Shown here piece by piece: positions 17,890 to 26,263 of a stretch of DNA of 64,000 bases (position 1 is the stretch's first letter; every line of letters begins with the position of its first letter). The notes beneath the pieces were generated by a model. The model was not told the DNA's origin. It saw nothing but the letters and a program-made list of their open reading frames with translations, and made no database searches. The translations under genes and the position numbers were made by a program. Origin of the DNA: an uncultured Trueperaceae bacterium (lineage in GTDB: Bacteria > Deinococcota > Deinococci > Deinococcales > Trueperaceae); assembly GCA_913062675.1 (NCBI GenBank), contig CAJXWR010000002.1, forward strand, positions 31,570 to 95,569, in the 5' to 3' direction.

Positions 17890-18659
17890 GCGGTCTCCCT
17901 CCCCCCATTCACGCGCACGTCGGGTAAACCGTGAAGCGCACGAATGCGCGCCTCCACCCCGGCCACGTTCACCTCCGGCGTCGGCGCGGTCCCCCCAAGG
18001 TGCAGCCACTCGGTCGCTTCGACCCACCCCACCTCCAGACCCGCCTCGATCATGCGCTGCAGGTTGTGCAACATGCGAACCTCCCCATTCTCCGCGACGT
18101 CCGTCATGCCCGCCATCACGCTCCGCGGCAGTTTCCAAACGCCCACGTCGTACCGGTCGCTCGAACCCTGGAACGCCCGCACGATCCGCTCCCCCTCCAC
18201 GTCCACGCGTACCGTCGGGTTCTCCCCCGGGTGCGCCGGCGCGAGCGTCAACACGGTCTCGCTGGGGTGCGCCGCCAAGGCGGCGAACTGCTCCGCCTTC
18301 ACGTAGCCATCGGCAAGCCACATCAGCCAAGGCACGGTCGTTGCCTCCCCCCACCCCGCCGTCGCCTCCGCCGCGAGCGCCAAGGCATGCCCCGTCCCTC
18401 GTGGGTCCTCCTGCTCGACGTACGTCACCTCGAGCCCATCGACCTCACCGCCAAAGAAGGCTTTCACCTGCTCCCCGTGATGCCCCACGATCAACACCAA
18501 CCGGTCACGACCCGGCGTGACCGCACCACTCGCCAGCAGGTTCTCCACGCTGAACGCCAGGAATGGCTTCAAGCCAATCGGGTACATGCACTTCTGCAAG
18601 TACCGCCCGAGCTCCCCGAAGCGCGTGCCCTTGCCCGCCGCGAGGCACAACGCGTTCAC
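17886..18659 (-). CDS. Sugar-phosphate nucleotidyltransferase
   Basis: This 257-residue NTP transferase begins with NALCLAAGKGTRFGELG, the glycine-rich nucleotide-binding loop of the family, followed by KCMYPIGLKPFL, VGHHGEQVK and LMWLADGYVK (metal-binding Asp). It would join a sugar 1-phosphate to a nucleotide. The GTG start at 18659 overlaps the gnd stop (GTGA) and its own stop overlaps the kinase start. Kinase plus nucleotidyltransferase suggests a two-step activation pathway such as GDP- or ADP-heptose, but the isomerase and phosphatase that heptose would need are not in the window. Confidence 0.87.
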   Translation of the reverse strand: MNALCLAAGKGTRFGELGRYLQKCMYPIGLKPFLAFSVENLLASGAVTPGRDRLVLIVGHHGEQVKAFFGGEVDGLEVTYVEQEDPRGTGHALALAAEATAGWGEATTVPWLMWLADGYVKAEQFAALAAHPSETVLTLAPAHPGENPTVRVDVEGERIVRAFQGSSDRYDVGVWKLPRSVMAGMTDVAENGEVRMLHNLQRMIEAGLEVGWVEATEWLHLGGTAPTPEVNVAGVEARIRALHGLPDVRVNGGRETA

Positions 18660-20122
18660 GACGCGCCTTCGTCCCGCTCCCGCACGGCACCCAACCAATC
18701 GAAATGCTCGAAGTCGCCCCGCGCGCCACTGACCCGCTCGAACGTGTGCGCACCAAAGTAGTCGCGTTGCGCCTGAATCAGGTTCGCCGGCCCTCGCGCC
18801 GTGCGGTAGCCATCGAAGTACGCCAGGGCGGCCGACAGGGTGGGCACCGCCACCCCGTGCTCCACGGCGCGCGCCACCGTCCGCCGCCACCCTGCCTGCA
18901 CCCGTTGCAGCGCATCTGCGAAGAACGGGGCGTGCAGCAAGCTCGGGAGGGAAGGGTCCGTCCGGTACGCGGCCGTGATGTCGTCCAGGAAGCGACTCCG
19001 AATGATGCAACCACCCCGCCAGATCGAAGCGGCGGCCGCCACGTCGAGCGACCAACCGTACGCCTCCGCCGCCCGCGCCAGCATCTCGAGGCCCTGCGCG
19101 TACGCCACGATCTTGCTGCCGTACAAGGCATCGTGCAAGTCGGCAATCACGGCCTCCGCATCGTCGTTAGTGTGCGTCTCAGGACCCGTGAAGAGCTGCG
19201 CCGCCGCCGCCCGCTGCTCCACCCGCGCCGAAACCGAGCGCGCCGCCACCGCCTCGGCCACCACCGTGAAGGGAGCGCCGAGCTCGAAGGCGGACACCGC
19301 CGTCCAGCGTCCCGTCCCCTTCTCACCCGCCGCGTCCAGCACGTCATCGACGAGAGGCTCGCCGGTCGCATCGCGCGTCGCGAGAATGTCGCTCGTAATG
19401 CGAATCAGGTAACTCTCGAGCGGCCCTTCGTTCCAGCGAGCGAACGTCGCAGACATGGCCTCCGCGTCGAGCGCCAGGCCGCGCCTCATGACGTCGTACA
19501 CCTCGGCGATCATCTGCATGTCGGCATACTCGATGCCGTTATGCACCATCTTCACGAAGTGGCCTGCGCCATCCTCTCCCAGCCAGGCGATGCACGGTGC
19601 GCCATCCGGCGCGCGGGCGGCCATCGACGCGAGCATCGGTGCGACGCGCGCATACGCCTCCTGGTCGCCCCCAGGCATGAGGCTCGGCCCGTGACGCGCT
19701 CCCTCCTCGCCCCCCGAGACGCCCACGCCCAGGAAGGCGAACCCGCGTTCGGCAAGGGTCTCGGCACGACGGCGCGTGTCGAGGTAGTGGCTGTTGCCCC
19801 CATCGATTACGAGGTCACCCTCGTCGAGGTGCTCCATCAGCATGGCGATCGTGTCGTCCACCACGTCGCCTGCCTTCACCATCAACAGGATCGTTCTCGG
19901 TGCCGGCAAGGCGTCGACGAGGGATGCGACGTCCGGGGCCACGTGCAGCTGCGCGTCGGCTTGCGCATGCTGCTCGAAGGAGTCACGCACCTCGGCGTAC
20001 GCGTCGTACGCCACGACGCGCACGCCATGGTCACGAGCGTTCAGCGCAAGGTTGCGCCCCATCACGCCAAGGCCCACCACCCCGAGCGTGGCGTCAGCTG
20101 GGGGCGTCGATGAAGCGCTCAC
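18656..20122 (-). CDS. gnd: 6-phosphogluconate dehydrogenase (decarboxylating)
   Basis: At 488 residues this is the long, homodimeric form of the enzyme. It has the N-terminal NADP fold (LGVVGLGVMGRNLALNARDHG), the substrate loop VSGGEEGARHGPSLMPGG near residue 130, catalytic KMVHNGIEYADMQ near 185 and the all-helical C-terminus. It makes ribulose 5-phosphate, CO2 and NADPH in the pentose phosphate pathway. It is the first gene of an overlapping operon whose later genes activate a sugar, which may draw on the pentose/heptose pool. Confidence 0.95.
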   Translation of the reverse strand: MSASSTPPADATLGVVGLGVMGRNLALNARDHGVRVVAYDAYAEVRDSFEQHAQADAQLHVAPDVASLVDALPAPRTILLMVKAGDVVDDTIAMLMEHLDEGDLVIDGGNSHYLDTRRRAETLAERGFAFLGVGVSGGEEGARHGPSLMPGGDQEAYARVAPMLASMAARAPDGAPCIAWLGEDGAGHFVKMVHNGIEYADMQMIAEVYDVMRRGLALDAEAMSATFARWNEGPLESYLIRITSDILATRDATGEPLVDDVLDAAGEKGTGRWTAVSAFELGAPFTVVAEAVAARSVSARVEQRAAAAQLFTGPETHTNDDAEAVIADLHDALYGSKIVAYAQGLEMLARAAEAYGWSLDVAAAASIWRGGCIIRSRFLDDITAAYRTDPSLPSLLHAPFFADALQRVQAGWRRTVARAVEHGVAVPTLSAALAYFDGYRTARGPANLIQAQRDYFGAHTFERVSGARGDFEHFDWLGAVRERDEGAS

Positions 20123-20504
20123 GCGCGAACCTTCAGATTGGGGACGAAAGGAATCGGCTTCACGTTCCCTAGCCTATCGCCTGCCGTGACGCCTCGGTCG
20201 TACCCGTCGTCCCCTTACCAAACGTTCGGGGGGTTCGCCAAGGTCACAGGACCCAGCACGTCCAAGGGGGCTTGCGTACCCTAGACGCCATGCGCGTCTC
20301 GACGTCCCTTCGGCGTTCCCACCATCCAGGCGGTCGAGCCTGGACGCCGCACGCTGAGCACCTCGACGCCTCGTCGATCGATTAGGCCTGCGCGTCTAGC
20401 CCCGTTGGACCGCGCACCGCGCGGCTCGTTCGCCCCCACAACCCGTTCCGTTCCCATCTCGCCTTTCCATCCCCAAGCCGCATCGCGGCTCCCTGGAGGT
20501 CGTC
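20123..20504. other. Divergent intergenic region, 382 bp
   Basis: This spacer separates gnd from the antiporter gene. No RNA gene is recognised. It holds one possible 31-codon ORF (20290-20385 on the plus strand) whose ATG follows TACCCT by 7 nt in the leaderless pattern, but its sequence is low-complexity and may be chance. The antiporter gene itself has a good GGAGGT ribosome site. Confidence 0.4.
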
Positions 20505-22277
20505 ATGGATCTACCCATTCTCGACATCCTCGCCATTCTCGTCGCCGCCTTCGTCGGCGGTCGACTCGCCCAACGCCTCGGCTACCCCTCCGTCCTCGGA
20601 GAACTCGCCGCCGGCATTCTGCTTGGCCCTCCACTCCTCGGACTTCTCGAGGGTGGTGAGGCCATTGCTGTGCTCGCCGAGGTCGGCGTCCTGCTGATGA
20701 TGCTGTACATCGGCATGGAGATCGACCCCCGCGAACTCGGTAAGGCTAGTCGGGGCGGCATTCTCGCTGCGCTCGGTGGCTTCATCGTCCCCTTTGGCCT
20801 CGGCTACTGGGTGGTCACCGCATCGGGTGGCACGCCCATCGCAGGGGTGTTCGTCGGCATGGCGATGGGGGTCACGTCGCTCGCCACGAAGTCCCGCATC
20901 CTCGTCGACCTGCGCATCCTCGACACCCGCATCGCGCACGTGATGATGGCGGGAGCGTTGATTGCCGACACCCTCTCGCTCCTCATCTTCGCGGGCATCA
21001 CGAGCGTCGTCGCGGTCGGCAGCCTCGACTTTGCGGGCGTGGCGTGGATTGCCTTCAAGGTCGTCGTGTTCTTCGCGGCGGCGTGGATCATCGGCGTGCG
21101 CGTTCTCCCGGCCGGTTGGCGCGCCCTGCAAAGCCGTGGCATGGACCGCTCGGCTGCCGTGCCCCTCGTCCTGCTCGTGGCCTTCGCTTTCGCCGAGGGG
21201 GCGCACCTCGCCGGGTTGCACGGAATTCTGGGAACGTTCGTCGCCGGTCTTGCGCTCCGGGAGGCGATTGGGGAGCGCCGCCTGTCGCACGACCTGACCG
21301 GTCTCGTGCGCGACGTGTCGCTCGGCTTCCTCGCGCCCGTCTTCTTCGTCACCGCAGGGTTCGAGGTGACGTTCGGCGTGTTCACCGAGGCGCCTGGTTT
21401 GCTGTTCGCCGTCATCGTGCTCGCCACGCTCGGCAAGATCTTGGGGACCGCCCTCGCCTACCTTCCGACCGGCTACGGCTGGCGGGAGGGGGTCGTGCTC
21501 GGGGCGGGCATGAATGGTCGGGGTGCCGTCGAGATCATCATTGCCGGCATCGGTCTGCAGGCTGGCATCATCGACCGCACCATCTTCTCGATTCTCGTCT
21601 TCATGGCCATCGCGACCACGGCGACCGTACCGCTGTTCCTGACGTGGGGCGTGCGTTGGCTTCAGGACCGGGGTGAACTCGTGCGCAGCGATGGCCGTTC
21701 GGGCACGATCGTCGTCGGCGCAGGTCCGCTGGCGCGGCACGTGGCGAGCCTCCTCGCGCGGGGCGGGTGCGTCACGGTGATCGATCGCAACGCCGAAGCG
21801 ATCGACGCAGCGCAGGTGAAGGGGCTCGAGGCGGTCCAGGGGGACGCGCTCGATGCGGTGGTGCTCCAGGAGGCGGGCGTCGAGGATGCCGGCCGGGTGG
21901 TGGCGCTGACCGCGAACCCGGAGGTGAACGTGTTGTCGGTGCAACGGGCGCGCGAACGGTGGCTCGTTCCGGAGGTCGTCGCCCTCCTCCCGAAGGAGGA
22001 GGATGGGGGCTTGTACAAGGTGATGGATGCGCTCGATGGGTACGTGGCGTTCGCACGCGCCACCGACGTCGCCGCCTGGGATGCGGCCGTGGCGTCGGGT
22101 GCGGTGCGGGAGACGGAACTCGACGTGGGGTCGAGCGAGGAGGACGTCGCAGCCGCCTCGCGCACGATTGCGGATGGTGAGGCGCTTCCGATCGTGGTTC
22201 GGCGTGGTGACGGGGTGATTCCGTTCGCTGGTCCGCTCGAGGCGGGGGACCGCGTGGTGCTTCTCGAACGCGTCTAG
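20505..22277 (+). CDS. CPA2-family cation:proton antiporter with TrkA-N domain (KefB/YbaL type)
   Basis: Residues 1-385 form a monovalent cation:proton antiporter with about 12 membrane helices; LAQRLGYPSVLGELAAGILLG is the classic entry motif and GMNGRGAVEIIIAGIGL the ion-site helix pair. Residues 400-520 are a Rossmann RCK/TrkA-N domain (GTIVVGAGPLARHVASLLA, then VIDRNAEAIDAA), and a short tail may be a TrkA-C part. It should exchange K+ or Na+ for H+ under nucleotide control. It is monocistronic with a ribosome site GGAGGT and a terminator behind it. Confidence 0.92.
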   Translation: MDLPILDILAILVAAFVGGRLAQRLGYPSVLGELAAGILLGPPLLGLLEGGEAIAVLAEVGVLLMMLYIGMEIDPRELGKASRGGILAALGGFIVPFGLGYWVVTASGGTPIAGVFVGMAMGVTSLATKSRILVDLRILDTRIAHVMMAGALIADTLSLLIFAGITSVVAVGSLDFAGVAWIAFKVVVFFAAAWIIGVRVLPAGWRALQSRGMDRSAAVPLVLLVAFAFAEGAHLAGLHGILGTFVAGLALREAIGERRLSHDLTGLVRDVSLGFLAPVFFVTAGFEVTFGVFTEAPGLLFAVIVLATLGKILGTALAYLPTGYGWREGVVLGAGMNGRGAVEIIIAGIGLQAGIIDRTIFSILVFMAIATTATVPLFLTWGVRWLQDRGELVRSDGRSGTIVVGAGPLARHVASLLARGGCVTVIDRNAEAIDAAQVKGLEAVQGDALDAVVLQEAGVEDAGRVVALTANPEVNVLSVQRARERWLVPEVVALLPKEEDGGLYKVMDALDGYVAFARATDVAAWDAAVASGAVRETELDVGSSEEDVAAASRTIADGEALPIVVRRGDGVIPFAGPLEAGDRVVLLERV

Positions 22278-22304
22278 CGACGCCGGGCGGAAGCCAACAA
22301 AGGT

Positions 22305-22348
22305 GCGAGCGCGCCGTGTGTCGGTCCTGAGGCACACGGCGCGCTCGC
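22305..22348 (+). terminator. Rho-independent-like hairpin after antiporter gene
   Basis: A perfect 16-bp stem (GCGAGCGCGCCGTGTG and complement) with a 12-nt loop lies 28 bp past the stop. It lacks a T run on the plus strand, and it could act for both converging genes. Confidence 0.7.
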
Positions 22349-22465
22349 GTTGCGGAGAGAGAGGGAGAAACCGTCTCGTCTACGTCCCGTCCCTACGTGC
22401 GCGAGGGTAGCCGGGTTGGCTGCCGGGAGGCAGGGACGAACGTCCCTCACGCCCCACCTGCATGG

Positions 22466-23167
22466 TCAGCGGGGCGGGTGCACGGGGATTTCGAGCTGGC
22501 GACCCCCCTCGCCCGACAAGGCAGCGGCGCGGAAGGCACGGCCGATGGCGGCCGGCGTGATCCAGTTTTCCGGGCCAAACGTGGGCAGCTTCGCGCGGCT
22601 CGTGGGGCTGTCGACGTTGCCGAGCGGCGTGATGATGGAGACGGTGACGTTGCTGCCTGCAAGTTCAGCGTCGAGCGACCGCAGCAAGTTGGCGCCCGCA
22701 CCCTTGGCGGCGGCGAAGAGCGTTGCGCCAGGAAGACCCCCGTGGAACGCCTGGCGAGCGCCGAGACCGGCGATGAACGCTTCGGGTTGCGCGCGGAGGT
22801 GGGGGAGGAACGCCTGCAGCGTGTGGAAGAGGGTGCGCACGTGGCTGTCGAAGACCGCGTCGAAATCCTCGGATGCCGCGTCCTCGAGCCGTCCAGCGAT
22901 CACGTCGCCCACGAGGTGAATCAGGCCGTCGATGCGCCCCATGCGCTGCAGGGCCGCTTGGGCAGCGCGCTCGGCGCTCTCGCGCGTCAGCAGGTTCTCC
23001 TCGATGGCGAGCGTGCCGAACGACTGCGCGCGAGCGCGGATACGGACGGCGTCCCGGTCGATGAGGATGGGGCGCGCCCCATCCTCGACGAGGGCTTCCT
23101 CGACGGCGCCGGCGAGCGTGCCACCCGCGCCGGTGATGACGATGGCTTTGTCGCGAAGCGTTTTCAC
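22466..23167 (-). CDS. Atypical short-chain dehydrogenase/reductase-fold protein
   Basis: This 233-residue SDR-fold protein has a dinucleotide loop (AIVITGAGGTLAGAV) and the expected ILIDRD, but the catalytic motif is changed: where the family has YxxxK it reads FAAAK, and the preceding strand (FIAGLGARQ) lacks the catalytic serine. It may bind NAD(P) without classic dehydrogenase activity. The GTG start at 23167 has a GGGAGA ribosome site; the upstream extension in the ORF track overlaps pckA and is rejected. It lies 23 bp after pckA, likely co-transcribed. Confidence 0.78.
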   Translation of the reverse strand: MKTLRDKAIVITGAGGTLAGAVEEALVEDGARPILIDRDAVRIRARAQSFGTLAIEENLLTRESAERAAQAALQRMGRIDGLIHLVGDVIAGRLEDAASEDFDAVFDSHVRTLFHTLQAFLPHLRAQPEAFIAGLGARQAFHGGLPGATLFAAAKGAGANLLRSLDAELAGSNVTVSIITPLGNVDSPTSRAKLPTFGPENWITPAAIGRAFRAAALSGEGGRQLEIPVHPPR

Positions 23168-23190
23168 GCGTTTCTCCCGTTCTTGAATCG

Positions 23191-24798
23191 TCAGGTGCGT
23201 GCACCGGGGGCTGCAGCGAGCACCTCGGGTCTCACGTCGTTTTCGAACTGCTGGAAGTTCTCGCGGAACATGGCAGCGAGTTGGCTCGCCTGTTGGTCGT
23301 AGGCGTCGCGGTCGTCCCAGGTCCGGCGCGGGTCGAGTACCGTTGCGGGTACCGCCGGAACGTCGACGGGAATGTGCAGGCCGAAGGCGGGCTCCTGGCG
23401 GGTCTCGACGTCGTCGAGGCGGTGCTGGATTGCTGCGTTCAGCAATGCGCGGGTGTGCTGGATGGACATGCGGTGACCCACGCCGAACGGTCCGCCGCTC
23501 CAACCGGTGTTCACGAGCCAGCCTTGCGCGTCGTGCTCGCGCATCTTCTCGATGAGGAGGCGCGCGTACTCGGCGGGACGTCGCGGCATGAACGGCGCGC
23601 CGAAGCAGGCGCTGAAGGTGGCTTCGGGTTCGGTGACGCCACGCTCGGTCCCGGCGATCTTCGCGGTGTATCCCGAAAGGAAGTAGTACTCGACCTGTTC
23701 GAGGGTGAGTTTCGCGAGCGGGGGCAGCACGCCGAAGGCGTCGGCGGTGAGGAACACCACGTCGGTGGGGTGGCCGGCGTAGCCGACGAGGCTGGCGTTG
23801 CTGATGTGGCTGATGGGGTACGCGGCGCGCATGTTCTGCGTCTTGCTCGTGTCCTCGAGGTTCACGCGGCGGGTTTCGGGATCGATCACGACGTTCTCGA
23901 GGATCGTGCCGAACGCGCGCGTGGTACCGAAGATCTCCGGTTCCGCCTCGGCGGAGAGGTTCTCGATCTTGGCGTAGCAGCCCCCCTCGAAGTTGAAGAC
24001 ACCGTCGTCGGACCAGCCGTGCTCGTCATCGCCGATCAGCGTGCGTTCGTGCGTGGCGGAGAGCGTGGTCTTGCCGGTGCCGGAAAGGCCGAAGAACACA
24101 GCGACCTCGTTGTCGGGGCCGACGTTGGCGCTGCAGTGCATGGGCATGACGCCGCGTTCGGGAAGTTCGAAGTTCATCATCGCGAACGCGCTCTTCTTCA
24201 TCTCGCCGGCGTACTCCGTCGCGCCGATGAGGACGGTGCGGTCGCTGAGGTTCATGGCGACGACCGTTTCGGTGCGCGTTCCCATGGTGGCGGGGTCGGC
24301 GTGGAAGGAGGGCACGTTGAGGATCGTGTAGGCCGGGTCGTGCGTTTCGTAGGCGCGCCAGGTGGGGATGACGAACATGTTGCGAATAAAGAGGGCGTGC
24401 CAGGCGAATTCGGTGACGACGCGGACGGGCACGCGGAAGTCGGGGTGCGTGCCGACGAAGACGTCTTGGATGAACAGGTCGCGACCCTGCGTGGCGTCGA
24501 GGATGCCGCGCTTGACGGCGGCGTAGTGATCGGGCGTCATGGGTTGGTTCACGGCGCCCCAGTCCACGGTGGCATCGCTGCGCGCGTCACGCACGATGAA
24601 GCGGTCCTTGGGGGAGCGGCCGGTGTAGCGCCCGGTATCGACTGCGAGGGGCCCCAGGTGCACGAGTTGACCTTCACCCTGGAGAAGGGCGTGGGTGTAC
24701 AACTCGGCGGTGGTGAGGTTCCAGTGGATGGTGCCGGCATCGGTGATGCCGAAGGCTTCCAGAGATTCAGGTTTGGCGTGATGTCCTTGATGATGCAT
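23191..24798 (-). CDS. pckA: Phosphoenolpyruvate carboxykinase (ATP)
   Basis: This 535-residue enzyme has RSPKDRFIV near residue 60, the kinase P-loop GLSGTGKTTLSA near 240, the metal-binding FNFEGGCYAK near 265 and the GVLPPLAKL / SGYTAKIAGTERG segments of ATP-dependent PEPCK. It turns oxaloacetate into PEP for gluconeogenesis. I start at ATG 24798, preceded by GGAGGTGG; the first residues MHHQGHH are His-rich, which is unusual. The ORF track's 25080 start adds non-homologous sequence. The gene is divergent from the amidohydrolase gene. Confidence 0.95.
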   Translation of the reverse strand: MHHQGHHAKPESLEAFGITDAGTIHWNLTTAELYTHALLQGEGQLVHLGPLAVDTGRYTGRSPKDRFIVRDARSDATVDWGAVNQPMTPDHYAAVKRGILDATQGRDLFIQDVFVGTHPDFRVPVRVVTEFAWHALFIRNMFVIPTWRAYETHDPAYTILNVPSFHADPATMGTRTETVVAMNLSDRTVLIGATEYAGEMKKSAFAMMNFELPERGVMPMHCSANVGPDNEVAVFFGLSGTGKTTLSATHERTLIGDDEHGWSDDGVFNFEGGCYAKIENLSAEAEPEIFGTTRAFGTILENVVIDPETRRVNLEDTSKTQNMRAAYPISHISNASLVGYAGHPTDVVFLTADAFGVLPPLAKLTLEQVEYYFLSGYTAKIAGTERGVTEPEATFSACFGAPFMPRRPAEYARLLIEKMREHDAQGWLVNTGWSGGPFGVGHRMSIQHTRALLNAAIQHRLDDVETRQEPAFGLHIPVDVPAVPATVLDPRRTWDDRDAYDQQASQLAAMFRENFQQFENDVRPEVLAAAPGART

Positions 24799-25033
24799 TT
24801 CCACCTCCGCACCCCGCGTGTTCGACGTCGTGACGTCCAGGCGACGCGGGGCTGCATCCGCCGTTGGGAATGCGAGACGTTGCCTGGTTCGGCGCTCAAG
24901 ATCGCGTTTGCCGCATGAGCGTACCGCAATCGCCGTGTGATTCTGCAGGGACGAACGGCCATGGCGTGGATGGGGAGCCGTGGAGTCGATAGAGGGACCG
25001 ACGTGACCCGTGGTCTCGAACGTGGATTCGTCG

Positions 25034-25039
25034 TACCGT
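25034..25039 (+). promoter_or_regulatory. -10 box TACCGT, leaderless start of amidohydrolase gene
   Basis: TACCGT is followed by 6 nt and the ATG at 25046. There is no ribosome site. The same TACCGT-6-ATG arrangement occurs at 46948 before the esterase gene. Confidence 0.45.
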
Positions 25040-25045
25040 CGTTGC

Positions 25046-26263
25046 ATGTCGCTACTTCTGGTCGCTCGCTGGGTCGTCAATGCAGAGGGTACGCAACTTC
25101 TTTCGGATCACGGGGTTTGGATCGATGGAGACACGATCGTCTCGGTCGGGCCCGTGTCGGAGCTACGGCCGAGCGCTGCTCGCGTCCTCGATCTTGGTGA
25201 GGTGACGCTTCTTCCAGGCTTCGTGGACGCGCATACGCACGTGTCGGTGCGACCCGGAGAGGGCGATCAGCATGGCCAGTTGGCGCGACCGCCGGCATGG
25301 TTGGCGTTTCGGGGCGCGCGGAACCTCGAGGCGATGCTCGCCTCCGGCGTGACGACGGCGCGCATCATGGGTGAGCCTGCGGCCATCGACTTCGCTGCGA
25401 AGGCGTTGGTCTCGTCGGGTGACTTGATGGGCCCTTCGCTGCGCGTGGCGGGGGAAGCCTTGTCGGCAACCCATGGGCATGGCGTTGCGTTGGGTGTTGC
25501 CGATGGCGTGGAGGGGGTTCGCCTTGCCGTTCGTCGCAACCTCGCGGCGGGTGCAGATCACGTCAAGTTCTTCATGACGGGAGGCGTGTCGAGCTCGAGC
25601 GGTCGTCTCTTCGACCACCATTATCGGCGCGAGGAGGTGCGCGCCATCGTCGACGAGGCGCATCGGGTGGGTCGACGCGTCGCGGTGCATGCGCATGGTG
25701 GGCCGGGCGTGTCGATCTGCGCCGAGGAGGGCGTCGATTCAATCGAGCACGGCAGCCTCCTAACCGACGAGAACGTGGCGTTGATGGTGAAGCATGGCAC
25801 GTCCCTCGTGCTGACGAAGTCGATCGCCCACCATCCTGAGGGCATCGAACGAGGGGACGCGTCGTCGCCTACCGTGCTCAGCAAGTTGATGGAGGCGCGC
25901 AAGGCGGATGAGGCGTCGTTCGAGCGGGTGCGCCAGGCGGGGTTGCGGTTTGCCTTAGGAACCGATGCGATGCACGGGTTCTTTGGCGAAGAGATTGGGT
26001 GGCTCGTGGACCGCGGGGTCCCGGCGCCCGAGGCGTTCCTTGCGGCGACGTGGGAGGGTGCGCGCGTGCTGGGGGAGGAGGATACGGTGGGTCGCTTGCA
26101 GGAAGGATTCAAAGCTGACGTGGTGGCGCTGACGGGCAACGCGTTCGAAGCGCCGCGTGAGGCGCTTGCGGGGATTCGGTGGGTGATGCGGGGCGGCCGA
26201 TCGTTCGACGTGACCGGCCGCCTTGGCGAAGGTCGGGTCTTACCGCGCCCAGACTTCGTCTAG
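25046..26263 (+). CDS. Metal-dependent amidohydrolase (imidazolonepropionase/Xaa-Pro dipeptidase-like)
   Basis: This 405-residue amidohydrolase has the HxH metal motif GFVDAHTHVS near residue 65, a carboxylatable lysine in DHVKFFMTGG near 185, histidines in VAVHAHGG and SIEHGS, and the last aspartate in ALGTDAMHG near 320. It fits COG1228 enzymes that cleave cyclic imides or N-acyl/prolyl dipeptides. The ATG at 25046 is preferred to GTG 25010 because of the TACCGT box. It converges with the dipeptidase gene and overlaps it by 24 bp at the 3' ends. Confidence 0.87.
   Translation: MSLLLVARWVVNAEGTQLLSDHGVWIDGDTIVSVGPVSELRPSAARVLDLGEVTLLPGFVDAHTHVSVRPGEGDQHGQLARPPAWLAFRGARNLEAMLASGVTTARIMGEPAAIDFAAKALVSSGDLMGPSLRVAGEALSATHGHGVALGVADGVEGVRLAVRRNLAAGADHVKFFMTGGVSSSSGRLFDHHYRREEVRAIVDEAHRVGRRVAVHAHGGPGVSICAEEGVDSIEHGSLLTDENVALMVKHGTSLVLTKSIAHHPEGIERGDASSPTVLSKLMEARKADEASFERVRQAGLRFALGTDAMHGFFGEEIGWLVDRGVPAPEAFLAATWEGARVLGEEDTVGRLQEGFKADVVALTGNAFEAPREALAGIRWVMRGGRSFDVTGRLGEGRVLPRPDFV

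Noticed and set aside
20511-22337. 608-codon minus-strand ORF opposite the antiporter gene
   Set aside because: It is an acidic/His-rich shadow frame of a clear membrane protein gene; no motif, no ribosome site.
23281-24918. 545-codon plus-strand ORF opposite pckA
   Set aside because: Gly/Val/Glu-rich antisense frame of an unmistakable pckA gene.
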